Of a stretch of DNA of 64,000 bases, positions 54,718 through 63,141 are shown one piece after another. Both the position numbers and the translations under genes were made by a program. Source of the DNA: Sphingobacterium puteale (lineage in GTDB: Bacteria; Bacteroidota; Bacteroidia; Sphingobacteriales; Sphingobacteriaceae); NCBI RefSeq assembly GCF_003627955.1, contig NZ_RBWS01000010.1, positions 124,001 to 188,000 on the forward strand, written 5' to 3'. Under the pieces are notes generated by a model. The model was not told where the DNA came from. It did not search any database and was given only the letters and a program-made list of their open reading frames with translations. Numbering within the stretch: position 1 is the stretch's first letter; the number at the start of each line of letters is the position of its first letter.

Positions 54718-56106
54718 TTATAGTTCTTTGTTGAAAATATCGAAATCTCCAGCTGCTGCTGCTTTCAGCAAAAGTGATTGCCACAGGTTGATATGGACGA
54801 TTTCGCGATCTGTTTCGGCTCGATTAAGTGTATATAGGGTTTGGGTGACATCCACAAGTGTCGCCAGACCGTTTTTGTACATAGCCATCTTTTGATTGTA
54901 GGCCTGTTGGGCCGCTGATACTTGTCGAGGGGCTTCGATATCGCTCTGTTGTGCTAATCTGATCTTAACGTCGGCGGCATCCAGCTGTGCAACAAATTGT
55001 GCTGCGGTGGTTTGATATTCCTCCCGTAAAGCATCGTTGGTATGCCGTTGTGCGCTGATTTTTTTGTTGATTCGGGCGATCGTGGTTAAATTCCAATTGA
55101 TTCCCAAGCCCAAAAGATAGTTTTGTCGGTTGGGGCGGATACCATCCCAGTAGTTTCTTGTAAATGCATGGAGGTCTGTCGTGTAATCGCTTTTGAAGCC
55201 AGAACCTCTTGCCTGGAAAACACCGAAGGCCGATAAGGTGGGCAGGTATTCCTTGTTTGACAGTCGCAGTTGTTGTTCGCCAACTTCAATCCGGCTTTTG
55301 TAATATTGAAGCACGGGGTTGTTGTCCACCAACGTCGGGTCGGTGGTCAGTAGCTGGGTAGGTGTTTTTGTTACCAGCGCAGTGTCAATCTGAAGATCTG
55401 TTGCGTTGATCCCCATCAGTACCGTTAATTTGTTGTTTTGCTCCTTCACATTCTCTCCGGCCTGATTCAAACTGATCTTCGCGCGGGATACTTCTGCCGA
55501 AGCCAAGGTTGAATCGACACCGGGCAAAATCCCATTCTTGGCTTTGGTAGCCGCGATGTTAAAGAATACGAGCGCGCGGTCAAGGTTTTTCTGTTGATTT
55601 TTTTGAAGACGTTGGCTCGCCAGAAGATTTAGATAGGCTGCGGCAATTTTGATCTTATGCTGGAATTGTTCTTGTTGAAGATCAATTTCCAAGCGTCTGC
55701 TGTCCGCCTTACTCAATTCGATGCGCTCTTTTCTGCGGCCAAAGGTGTAGATATCCCAATTGATGTTGGCAAGATAAAGCGCTCCAAAAGCGGAATTCCA
55801 ATTTTGCTCCGGTAGTGCCGCACCCGAGGAAGCAACACCAAGCCCTCCAAATCCATATAATGGGCCATTCTGTCCATTGATGGTTCCATAATCTTGTTGC
55901 GCTGCAACGGTCAAATTAGGCCAGAAGTCGCGTTTTACCTGTTCGTTGGTCTGTAGTGCTGACTGGACATAATATGCCTTTGCCTTAATAATTCCATAAT
56001 TTGCAAGACCTTGGTCTACGGCATCACGGATGGTAAGCTTTTGTGCAAATGAGGTTGAGGTCGCAAGTGATACAGCCAATGACAACACTAAATTCAATTT
56101 CAGCAT
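54718..56106 (-). CDS. TolC-family outer-membrane channel of the HAE-RND system
   Basis: A 462-residue protein with a signal peptide (LAVSLATSTSFAQ, cleavage ~22). The two TolC repeats are seen as helical stretches: QEQFQHKIKIAAAYLNLLAS in the first, and YNQKMAMYKNGLATLVDVTQ in the second. It is the first gene of the TolC-RND-adaptor operon on the minus strand. The RND gene starts 10 bp later. The upstream 114-171 bp gap is shared with the divergent LytS gene. It should form the outer-membrane exit duct. Confidence 0.9.
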   Translation of the reverse strand: MLKLNLVLSLAVSLATSTSFAQKLTIRDAVDQGLANYGIIKAKAYYVQSALQTNEQVKRDFWPNLTVAAQQDYGTINGQNGPLYGFGGLGVASSGAALPEQNWNSAFGALYLANINWDIYTFGRRKERIELSKADSRRLEIDLQQEQFQHKIKIAAAYLNLLASQRLQKNQQKNLDRALVFFNIAATKAKNGILPGVDSTLASAEVSRAKISLNQAGENVKEQNNKLTVLMGINATDLQIDTALVTKTPTQLLTTDPTLVDNNPVLQYYKSRIEVGEQQLRLSNKEYLPTLSAFGVFQARGSGFKSDYTTDLHAFTRNYWDGIRPNRQNYLLGLGINWNLTTIARINKKISAQRHTNDALREEYQTTAAQFVAQLDAADVKIRLAQQSDIEAPRQVSAAQQAYNQKMAMYKNGLATLVDVTQTLYTLNRAETDREIVHINLWQSLLLKAAAAGDFDIFNKEL

Positions 56107-56277
56107 AGGTTATATATCATTTTATGGAAACGAAGATAAGGCTGGACGTTGTTGTATAGTCCGTTTAAAATGATCTATGGCATTTAAAAGTGACCAATGT
56201 AATTCGTCATTTATTTTTCGGTGGTTATAAACTTAATACTTTTACTTTGTAACAGATTTCTAACACAACATGGGAGT

Positions 56278-57288
56278 ATGAGAAAGGTTTTCGAAAATAA
56301 GATCATACAGGAAACCACATTATTGGTTTTTTCGTTTATCCTCTTTACGCTGAATGACTGGATCCTGATTTTAAGCTGGAAAGGCTTTTTAATGGGGGTG
56401 ATCTATTTTCTGATCTTATATGTTCATGCGCAGGTGAACCGTTTTTTTCTGCTGCCGCTGCTGCTGAAAAAGAATAAAGCCATATTGTATGCACTGTCCT
56501 CCATTGCGATACTGCTGATTTTCGCCTTGATTCTAAAAGAAATAACGGAAAATGTAATCTACAAAAATTGTTTTCTATACAAAAATCTTGCTCAGAAAAC
56601 ATTCCATTATCAGGTCGGCGTATTATTGGGCTCGTTAATCTGTATTTTGGGCAGTATTCAATTTATTGAGTTTTATCGCTTTCAGCGATTGAAAACACGA
56701 CGGGAGCTGCTTTCTAACCAAACGCAATTATCTAATTTGAAAAAACAGCTGAACCCTCATTTTTTGTTCAATACATTAAACACCATCTATGGTATCAGCC
56801 TCAAATTTCCGGAACGTACTTCTGAACTGATTATCAAGGTATCGCAATTGCTGCGTTATCAAATGGAAAGTAGTGATAAGGAATTTGTGTCTATGGATGA
56901 TGAGATTGATTTTATTTCGAGCTATATTGAATTGGAACGGGAACGCCTCGGTTATCGAACCAAGATTGATTTTGATTATCAGCGGGAAGAGGGAGTCAAT
57001 TACCAGATTGCGCCAATGCTACTGATTACATTTGTTGAAAATGCTTTCAAGCATGGCACCTGTAGTATAGAAGATTGTTACGTAGCAATTTCGATCAGGA
57101 TTGAAAAAGGGAACTTATATTTGCATGTACGAAATTCAGTTCCCGTGAAAAAACGGAATGTCTTTTCGGCAAAAATAGGTTTGGAAAATACGGTAGCACG
57201 ATTGAAATTGTTATATCCCAACCGCTATCAATTAAACACAAACGCAAGTAAAGAGGAGTTTGAGGTATCTTTAGTCATAAATCTTTAG
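56278..57288 (+). CDS. LytS/YehU-type sensor histidine kinase
   Basis: A 336-residue kinase from the ATG at 56278; a GTG at 56221 extends it by 19 residues but lacks support. About four membrane helices occupy residues ~10-140. The His_kinase domain begins LKKQLNPHFLFNTLNTIYG (phospho-acceptor His). It ends with the HATPase N box FVENAFKHG and G box IGLENTVARLKLLY. It is divergent from the TolC-RND-adaptor operon, and its partner regulator starts 2 bp after its stop. Control of the pump by this pair is a reasonable inference. Confidence 0.9.
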   Translation: MRKVFENKIIQETTLLVFSFILFTLNDWILILSWKGFLMGVIYFLILYVHAQVNRFFLLPLLLKKNKAILYALSSIAILLIFALILKEITENVIYKNCFLYKNLAQKTFHYQVGVLLGSLICILGSIQFIEFYRFQRLKTRRELLSNQTQLSNLKKQLNPHFLFNTLNTIYGISLKFPERTSELIIKVSQLLRYQMESSDKEFVSMDDEIDFISSYIELERERLGYRTKIDFDYQREEGVNYQIAPMLLITFVENAFKHGTCSIEDCYVAISIRIEKGNLYLHVRNSVPVKKRNVFSAKIGLENTVARLKLLYPNRYQLNTNASKEEFEVSLVINL

Positions 57289-57290
57289 CT

Positions 57291-57986
57291 ATGGAGAAAA
57301 ATCGCTGTATTGTGGTTGACGACGAACCAGCTGCGCATTATGTATTGGTCAATTATATCGAAAGAAGCGCTGATCTGGAATTGGTCGCTCAATGCTATAA
57401 TGCTTTTGAAGCACTGGAATATCTGCGCAATAACCGGGTTGATCTGATCTTTCTGGATATTGACATGCCCGAAATTACCGGAATGGAATTCTTGAAAATG
57501 TTGGACAATCCACCTAAAACGATACTAACAACAGCTTACTCGGAATATGCGTTGGAAAGCTATGACTACGGCGTTATTGATTATTTGTTGAAGCCGATAT
57601 CTTTTCCCCGTTTTTTTAAAGCTGTTCAACGTTTTCTTTCCTACACCAGTAACCTGACCCAACAAGAGGAGGAACCAAAAACAATAAGTATCCGCATGGA
57701 TGGACGATTGATTGAGGTGAAGCTTTCTCAGATCGATTTTATTCAAAGTTTTGGTAATTATGTAAAAATCGTGACGCCCGCGCAGACATATCTTACGGCC
57801 AGTACTACCCAGCAGATTTTAAAACAGGTACCTGCTTCCAAATTTGTCCGCATCCATAAATCCTATATCGCCTCTATCAATAAGGTCAGTAAGTACGAGC
57901 ACGGTATGGTGCAGATCAATGATATGAACCTACCCGTTGGGATTACTTTTAGAAGGGAATTACAAGAACGTCTCAGCAACAGATAA
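57291..57986 (+). CDS. LytTR-family response regulator
   Basis: A 231-residue response regulator: receiver (1-115) with VVDDEP, phospho-Asp in LIFLDIDMPEITG and K in LLKPIS, then a LytTR DNA-binding domain (VKLSQIDFIQSFGNYVKIV, VRIHKSYIASI). It is the partner of the kinase encoded immediately upstream. It ends 2 bp from the convergent OsmC gene with no visible terminator between. Its likely targets are the divergent efflux operon and its own promoter. Confidence 0.92.
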   Translation: MEKNRCIVVDDEPAAHYVLVNYIERSADLELVAQCYNAFEALEYLRNNRVDLIFLDIDMPEITGMEFLKMLDNPPKTILTTAYSEYALESYDYGVIDYLLKPISFPRFFKAVQRFLSYTSNLTQQEEEPKTISIRMDGRLIEVKLSQIDFIQSFGNYVKIVTPAQTYLTASTTQQILKQVPASKFVRIHKSYIASINKVSKYEHGMVQINDMNLPVGITFRRELQERLSNR

Positions 57987-57988
57987 GA

Positions 57989-58459
57989 TTACACTTCAGA
58001 TCGTACATGGGGCTGATGGAGCACCGGAAAATTCATTGAATTTGCAATAAAACAATATTCATTGGCTTTTTTGTGGAGCGCTATTGCCTTGTCGATCATT
58101 TCCGGTCGCTGAACACGAATAGCAGGGCTAAGTGTAACCTCTTTAAAGAAGCCTTTGCCACTCTCTTCCTCGATCATTTTTCCTGTGGCATGGTCGATAT
58201 ACTCTTCAACGACAATATTATTGACCGAACACAAATGGAGATACCATAGCATGTGACAGGAGGATAATGAAGCTAGAAGCAGTTCTTCGGGATTGTGGTT
58301 GCTGGGATTCCCGCGAAATGCCGGATCGGATGACCCCTGGATAATAACTTTATCTTTTACACTGATCAGGTGGCTTCTTTCGTAGCTGTTGTAATGATCT
58401 GTACCACTGCCCAAATTGCCTGTCCATTCGACAGTCGCTTTATATTGATGCTCTTTCAT
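57989..58459 (-). CDS. OsmC/Ohr-family peroxide-reducing protein
   Basis: A 156-residue protein. The two redox Cys of the family are in SSCHMLWYL (about residue 68) and EYCFIANS (about residue 134). The N-terminal beta-sheet and the NPEELLLASLSSC helix are typical. The enzyme reduces organic hydroperoxides using thiols. The Cys pattern fits OsmC more than Ohr. It is monocistronic on the minus strand, convergent with the LytTR gene, and its upstream region is the 190-bp gap before the LysR gene. Confidence 0.87.
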   Translation of the reverse strand: MKEHQYKATVEWTGNLGSGTDHYNSYERSHLISVKDKVIIQGSSDPAFRGNPSNHNPEELLLASLSSCHMLWYLHLCSVNNIVVEEYIDHATGKMIEEESGKGFFKEVTLSPAIRVQRPEMIDKAIALHKKANEYCFIANSMNFPVLHQPHVRSEV

Positions 58460-58649
58460 CGAGAAATATTCTAAATTGCCTAATTTGCAATGAAGTTATA
58501 AAATTTCTAAAAGAAATTTGCACTAAAACACCATTGTCAAACGAGCAGCGCTGGTGCGAGCCAATTTTGCTATCTTAGCAATGATAAAGAGCTGATTCGA
58601 GACAATAAGGTCATTATACAAGATGGGGCCGCGCGAACATTTCAGGTAT

Positions 58650-59546
58650 CTACCACTTTTCCTGTAATAATGTCTCCAATTGACTGATTTCCTCCTGATA
58701 CATTGTTTTCTTGCGTGTGCCAAAATAAAGGGTATTCTCAACCGGAGATTGACCTTCCCAAACGAGCTTAATTTTGCCGGAGGCAATAGCTTCTGCACAT
58801 AAAAAGTCAGGAACAATAGAAAAGCCTTTGTTATTGCTCAGACAGCGTATAATGGAACTGATATTGGGCACAATGTAATTGGGACTGAAATCCGGATGTT
58901 CGCCAAAATGTGTTGACCAGAAATTTCTGAGGTGATCCATATCCGCTGCGGTGCTGTACCAGAGTTGTTTTTTTAATAGCTCGGAAGCTTCCTTAATCTT
59001 ATTGTCGTGCAATAAAGCTTCGAGCGTTGCTGTATCTGTTTGGCAGCCTGCGATCAGCACGATGCGCTCTTTTGAAAAGGGCTGATAGACTAAATTCTGC
59101 TGATTGCCTTTTTGCGGTGTGATGATCAAGTCGAGTAATCCATTGTCCAGATCCTGCTGCATCTGTGGATATTCACCGAATTTAATAATGAGGTTAAAGG
59201 GAAGTTGGGCAATATGTTCCTCAAGGGTATATTGAAAGGTTTCAAAACACATACCGACACTAATGGTAATACGTTCATCCAAAGCTCGCTTGTGAAAATG
59301 TTGCTCGCCTGTTTCCAGCTTTTTAAGTGGATCAACAATATAATTATATAAAATTTTTCCTTTCTCCGTTGGCACCATCCGGCGTGCTGACCGATCGAAA
59401 AGCTTGTGCCCTGTATAGGCCTCCAAAGAATTGAGATGTAGACTTACACCAGGTTGTGAAATAAATAATTCTTGTGCAGCCGATGACAGTGTGCCGGTCT
59501 CATAAATCGCCTTAAAAGTTCGAAGCCATTCTAAGTTCCATTTCAT
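58650..59546 (-). CDS. LysR-family transcriptional regulator
   Basis: A protein of about 298 residues from the ATG at 59546 (MKWNLEWLRTF). The upstream ATG at 59576 would add 10 hydrophobic residues not seen in the family. The N-terminal winged HTH has LSSAAQELFISQPGVSLHLN as recognition region and RMVPTEKGK as wing. The C-terminal substrate-binding domain has the usual two-lobe pattern (ISVGMCFETFQYTLEE at its start). It is divergent from the mdaB-like gene, and the intergenic inverted repeat is a likely LysR site. By analogy it senses quinone or oxidative stress. Confidence 0.9.
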   Translation of the reverse strand: MKWNLEWLRTFKAIYETGTLSSAAQELFISQPGVSLHLNSLEAYTGHKLFDRSARRMVPTEKGKILYNYIVDPLKKLETGEQHFHKRALDERITISVGMCFETFQYTLEEHIAQLPFNLIIKFGEYPQMQQDLDNGLLDLIITPQKGNQQNLVYQPFSKERIVLIAGCQTDTATLEALLHDNKIKEASELLKKQLWYSTAADMDHLRNFWSTHFGEHPDFSPNYIVPNISSIIRCLSNNKGFSIVPDFLCAEAIASGKIKLVWEGQSPVENTLYFGTRKKTMYQEEISQLETLLQEKW

Positions 59547-59564
59547 ATGTATTATTTTAATGAT

Positions 59565-59590
59565 ACAAATATACAATTTAAATTATTTGT
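59565..59590. promoter_or_regulatory. Inverted repeat ACAAATA-N12-TATTTGT in the LysR/mdaB intergenic region
   Basis: Perfect 7-bp arms lie between the divergent LysR and mdaB-like genes. The arrangement resembles an AT-rich LysR box. A wider partial repeat, GATACAAAT (59562-59570) versus ATTTGTATTATC (59613-59624), extends the symmetry. Confidence 0.5.
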
Positions 59591-59643
59591 GTGATTTAAA
59601 AATATGATAGAAATTTGTATTATCAATAAGAAAAATTATAGAG

Positions 59644-60255
59644 ATGAATATATTTATTATCAATGGCGGGCAGGAATTCGCACACTCTGGTGGTTCTTTT
59701 AATACTACAATTACGAATTGGACGGTACAAACTTTAGTTAGAAACGGATTTGAAACGCGTGTGACAAATGTAAACGATGTATTTGATCCGATGGTAGAAG
59801 CAGAAAATTTTAAATGGGCGGATATTATCGTGTATCATTTTCCTATATGGTGGTTTCAGGTACCCAATCGTCTGAAGCTTTATATCGATGAAGTTTTTAC
59901 AGCCGGGCACAATAATGGAATCTATCGGAGTGATGGTCGTTCACGCAAGAATCCCGCAATCAATTATGGCACCGGTGGTCTAATGCATGGGAAAAAGTAT
60001 TTTGTGACCACAAGCTGGAATGCGCCAGATACTGCATTCACCATGGAGGGGGAATTTTTTGATCAACATTCTGTTGACGAGGGCGTTCTGTTCGGTTTCC
60101 ATAAGATGAATCAATTTGCGGGACTGGAAAGTATCGGAAGTTTCCATTTTCATGATATGGAGAAGGGTGCAACGCAGGAACGTGTAGACAATTACGAAAA
60201 AGAGTATAAAGAATATCTGGAAGAAGTATTTTATTTTGAGAATCAATTATCATGA
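59644..60255 (+). CDS. mdaB: MdaB-like NADPH:quinone reductase (flavodoxin fold)
   Basis: A 203-residue flavin reductase closely resembling E. coli MdaB: IFIINGGQEFAHSGGSFN at the N-terminus, PIWWFQVPNRLKLYIDEVF, the SDGRSRKNPAINYGTGGL loop and FHKMNQFAGLE are all conserved. It uses NADPH to reduce quinones by two electrons, avoiding semiquinones. It overlaps the next gene by 4 bp (ATGA). The gene pair matches the E. coli mdaB-ygiN order. It is divergent from the LysR gene, which probably controls it. Confidence 0.9.
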   Translation: MNIFIINGGQEFAHSGGSFNTTITNWTVQTLVRNGFETRVTNVNDVFDPMVEAENFKWADIIVYHFPIWWFQVPNRLKLYIDEVFTAGHNNGIYRSDGRSRKNPAINYGTGGLMHGKKYFVTTSWNAPDTAFTMEGEFFDQHSVDEGVLFGFHKMNQFAGLESIGSFHFHDMEKGATQERVDNYEKEYKEYLEEVFYFENQLS

Positions 60256-60542
60256 GGATTTATATAACCGCTATTTTAAAAGCAAATGCGTTGTATCGAG
60301 ACGAAGTCCTGGCTACATTGCAACATATGGTCGAAGAAAGCCGCAAAGAAGCTGCTTGTATTCAATATGACCTACATCACACGATAGACGATGAGAATCA
60401 GTTTATCTTTTATGAAATTTGGGAAAGCCGTGCGGGACTGGATAACCATAATCAGCAGCCTTATATCCTGGCTTTCGCACGAATGGCGGAGGAGAAGTTG
60501 CAAGAGACGCCGCAGATTTATCACATGGAAAGGATAGCCTGA
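60252..60542 (+). CDS. ygiN: YgiN-like antibiotic biosynthesis monooxygenase (quinol monooxygenase)
   Basis: A 96-residue protein with a ferredoxin-like ABM fold: ITAILKANALYRDEVLATLQ, EEAACIQYDLHHTIDDEN-like middle (residues ~36-55), FIFYEIWESRAGLDNHNQQP. The YgiN family oxidises quinols back to quinones and can act with MdaB in a quinone cycle. The 4-bp overlap with the mdaB-like gene indicates translational coupling. It is short, as the family is. It ends 49 bp from the convergent lipoprotein gene. Confidence 0.85.
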   Translation: MRIYITAILKANALYRDEVLATLQHMVEESRKEAACIQYDLHHTIDDENQFIFYEIWESRAGLDNHNQQPYILAFARMAEEKLQETPQIYHMERIA

Positions 60543-60591
60543 CAGTATTTTGGTAAAGTCAGGAGACTGGGTGGGGGATAAAAATGGGCTG

Positions 60592-60915
60592 CTATTTATC
60601 AACACGAATGATTCTATTGGTTCCCTGTTCTACGCCGATGGTCAGTTTATTCCGCTGCTTTAAACTCTTTTGTAAAAGGCTTAACTCATCTTTTCGTTCA
60701 CCATTTTTGGTGTCTAACCAAAAAGAGGCTGCCATCATACCGATCTGTATCCTGTAAACTGAATCCTGATCAGGGACGACCTGTTCAATAACCTGATTTT
60801 CATACCAAATCAAATTCTCGTCATTCTTTTTAACCGAACAGGAAAATAGCACAAGACCTACGATTAATAAGATGCTTCCGCTCAAAAGATACCTAAGTTT
60901 AAAATCCATCTGCAT
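60592..60915 (-). CDS. Small predicted lipoprotein of unknown function
   Basis: A 107-residue protein (start ATG 60915, or ATG 60909 two codons later). A hydrophobic N-terminal segment (LLSGSILLIVGLVLFSC) ends in a lipobox-like LFSC. The remainder has a helical stretch (ELSLLQKSLKQRNKL) and a short beta end. No family is recognised. It is downstream on the same strand of the amidotransferase operon, separated by 170 bp, so may have its own promoter. Confidence 0.6.
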   Translation of the reverse strand: MQMDFKLRYLLSGSILLIVGLVLFSCSVKKNDENLIWYENQVIEQVVPDQDSVYRIQIGMMAASFWLDTKNGERKDELSLLQKSLKQRNKLTIGVEQGTNRIIRVDK

Positions 60916-61085
60916 GTTGTTTGATAGCTAAATCTACATTTTTTTCTTGACCTCAGCGCTAAAATATAGTATAAATCGGATGTTTGATGCATTATTTTTG
61001 CCAATTAAGTCCTACGAGGTTAATACAGATAACAGTTGATCTATTGTGTGTCTGAGTTTCTTACTAGTACGGTCTCTTTTAAAAG

Positions 61086-61811
61086 CTATTTTTTCTTATA
61101 CCGATAGGTAGCTTCCAGATGATCAAGAAATTGAAATAGTTTATTGTTCATTTCGGTAAAGTCGTAACCGCGGATTTGATCTGGGGTCTGGACAAACCTG
61201 TGCGCTTGGCTTTTGTGTAAAAGATCTTTTTCTGCTTTGATCAGCAGTTCAACAACTTCTGAATTGAGTTCCATATGGCATTGGAAACCGTAGACCAAAT
61301 CGTTGTATTTTACAATCTGTCGCGGACAACCAACACTGGTCGCGAGTACCTGACTGTCCGGACTGAGCCCCGGCATATCATTATGCCAATGACCGACAGG
61401 AAGGGATTTACCAAAATGCTGTATTTTCTCGTCCTGTAAACCGTCTTGAGTAAGTTGGATTGCAAAGACGCCTATTTCTTTTTCCGGACTCGGTTCGTAT
61501 ATTGCTCCTAGCGCCTCACCGATCAATTGTGCGCCCAGACAAACCCCAATGACGGCTTTACCGGTATGGATACATTTCTTAATCAATGCAATTTCAGCAG
61601 GAGCATCATAATAGGGATATTCTTGTTGAGACGAATCTGGACTTTGGGGACCACCCATAATAACCAATAGGTCTATCATCACGCTATCTTGCGGTAGCGT
61701 TTCATTTTGATATACCCTAGAGAAACTCGTTTTATGGTGTCGTGTTAACGCCCATTGTAAATACGCACCCGGGGTTTCAAAATTTTCATGCTGGATAAAA
61801 TGCACATGCAT
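61086..61811 (-). CDS. Class I glutamine amidotransferase-like protein
   Basis: A 241-residue protein with a GATase fold. The nucleophile is C91 in IGVCLGAQLIGEALG. The His lies in YGFQCHMEL, followed by an acidic residue; these form the triad. IMGGPQSPDS is the oxyanion-region loop. It resembles GMP-synthase-like stand-alone amidotransferases. It is the last gene of a four-gene operon with a paiB, a paiA-like acetyltransferase and a PLP-binding protein. The context suggests nitrogen or polyamine metabolism, but the acceptor is unknown. Confidence 0.85.
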   Translation of the reverse strand: MHVHFIQHENFETPGAYLQWALTRHHKTSFSRVYQNETLPQDSVMIDLLVIMGGPQSPDSSQQEYPYYDAPAEIALIKKCIHTGKAVIGVCLGAQLIGEALGAIYEPSPEKEIGVFAIQLTQDGLQDEKIQHFGKSLPVGHWHNDMPGLSPDSQVLATSVGCPRQIVKYNDLVYGFQCHMELNSEVVELLIKAEKDLLHKSQAHRFVQTPDQIRGYDFTEMNNKLFQFLDHLEATYRYKKK

Positions 61812-61839
61812 AAGCTCTATTTATAGATCAGATTTTCTA

Positions 61840-62574
61840 TTACATCAAATTCTCGTTCCAATAGTAATTATCGGGTGTATTTCGCTGTCCGAATATTGCT
61901 GTGCCCACCCGAACAATAGTTGCGCCTTCGGCAATTGCTATTTCCAGATCCCCGCTCATTCCCATGGATAATTCTTGCATTGTCACGTTGGGGAGGTCGA
62001 GCCTGATAATTTCTTGTTGAATCTGTTTGAGCAACTGGAAACACTTGCGCACTCGTTCAGCCTCGGCGCTCAGCAGACCGATCGTCATCAGGCCTTTTAT
62101 ACGTAAGGTATTGAAAACCGAAATCTGTCTGACAAGGTCAATGACCTGATCCGGAGCAGCACCATATTTACTCTCTTCGTAAGATGTGTTTACCTGAATG
62201 AGTATATCTATTGTTTTATTTTCGGCTGTGAGCCGCTGATGGAGCTTTTGAGCTAAATCGAAGCGATCAACAGAATGCACGCAGGAAACGTTATACTTAA
62301 GGATTTCTTTGATTTTATTGGTCTGCAAATGTCCAATAAAATGATTGATGTGTGGAATCTCTTTGAGATCTTCGTATTTCTCCTTTAGTTCCTGGACCTT
62401 GTTTTCGGCAATTAAGGTCTGTCCAGTTTGTAAAGCGATTTTTATGCGCTCTGCTGCTACAGTTTTTGTTGCGAGCAATAATTTTACTTCTTCTGGATCT
62501 CGACCACTACTCTGGCAAGCCTTTTCGATACGCTGGAGTATCGTTTTTATATTGTCACTGATAGTCGCATTCAT
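61840..62574 (-). CDS. YggS-family PLP homeostasis protein
   Basis: A 244-residue protein of the YggS/PROSC family. The PLP-binding Lys is in LLATKTV (residues ~33-39), the phosphate-binding region in the MGMSGDLEIAIAEGATIVRVG part, and INHFIGHLQTNKIK is conserved. The family binds PLP without catalytic turnover and buffers the cellular PLP pool. It is between the paiA-like and amidotransferase genes with gaps of 9 and 28 bp on the minus strand. Confidence 0.92.
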   Translation of the reverse strand: MNATISDNIKTILQRIEKACQSSGRDPEEVKLLLATKTVAAERIKIALQTGQTLIAENKVQELKEKYEDLKEIPHINHFIGHLQTNKIKEILKYNVSCVHSVDRFDLAQKLHQRLTAENKTIDILIQVNTSYEESKYGAAPDQVIDLVRQISVFNTLRIKGLMTIGLLSAEAERVRKCFQLLKQIQQEIIRLDLPNVTMQELSMGMSGDLEIAIAEGATIVRVGTAIFGQRNTPDNYYWNENLM

Positions 62575-62583
62575 AGTTTGAAA

Positions 62584-63123
62584 TTAATTGTTAACGACAC
62601 TTTTTTTCATCAAAATATCAGTTTGTTCATCATCACCTAATCTGAAAATATGTTTATCGAAGGCGACAAAACCATTTTTTTGATAAAAACTGATTGCACG
62701 ATAATTTTCCTCCCATACACCCAGCCAGATAAACCTAACATTTTTTAACCTAGCGATATCCAATGCTTTTTCATAAAGAAGCTGCCCGACTTTTTTCCCA
62801 TGAAATTCTTGTAATATATAGATACGTTCTATTTCCAGTGCATGCTCATCTTGTAATTCTGTTTGCGCCTGTTCACTGTTTATTTTGAGGTAGCCAATGA
62901 TCCTATTACCGAGTTGTGCAAAATAAAACTCCGACCCTCGATTGCTCAATTCAGCCAATAATGTTTCATTCGAGAATTTTTCCGCCATGTATTTCGTCAT
63001 ATTTTCTGCTGTATTGGCTTCGGAAAATGCCTCGATGAAGGTCTGCTGACTTATACTTTGCAATAGATCAATATCAGTCATTTTCACTTTGAGGATTTTT
63101 ATGTTTGTTGAATTTTTGTCCAT
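62584..63123 (-). CDS. paiA: PaiA-like polyamine/diamine N-acetyltransferase
   Basis: A 179-residue GNAT enzyme. It matches the PaiA pattern I recall from Bacillus subtilis: LQSISQQTFIEAF near the start, EIERIYIL, GKKVGQLLYEKALDIA for the acetyl-CoA loop, FIWLGVWEENYRAISFYQK, and LGDDEQTDILMKK at the C-terminus. PaiA acetylates spermidine and related polyamines, limiting their toxicity. It is downstream of the paiB gene with an 18-bp gap, as in paiAB pairs, though the order is B then A here. Confidence 0.88.
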   Translation of the reverse strand: MDKNSTNIKILKVKMTDIDLLQSISQQTFIEAFSEANTAENMTKYMAEKFSNETLLAELSNRGSEFYFAQLGNRIIGYLKINSEQAQTELQDEHALEIERIYILQEFHGKKVGQLLYEKALDIARLKNVRFIWLGVWEENYRAISFYQKNGFVAFDKHIFRLGDDEQTDILMKKSVVNN

Positions 63124-63141
63124 GTGACCGTGTATAATAAA

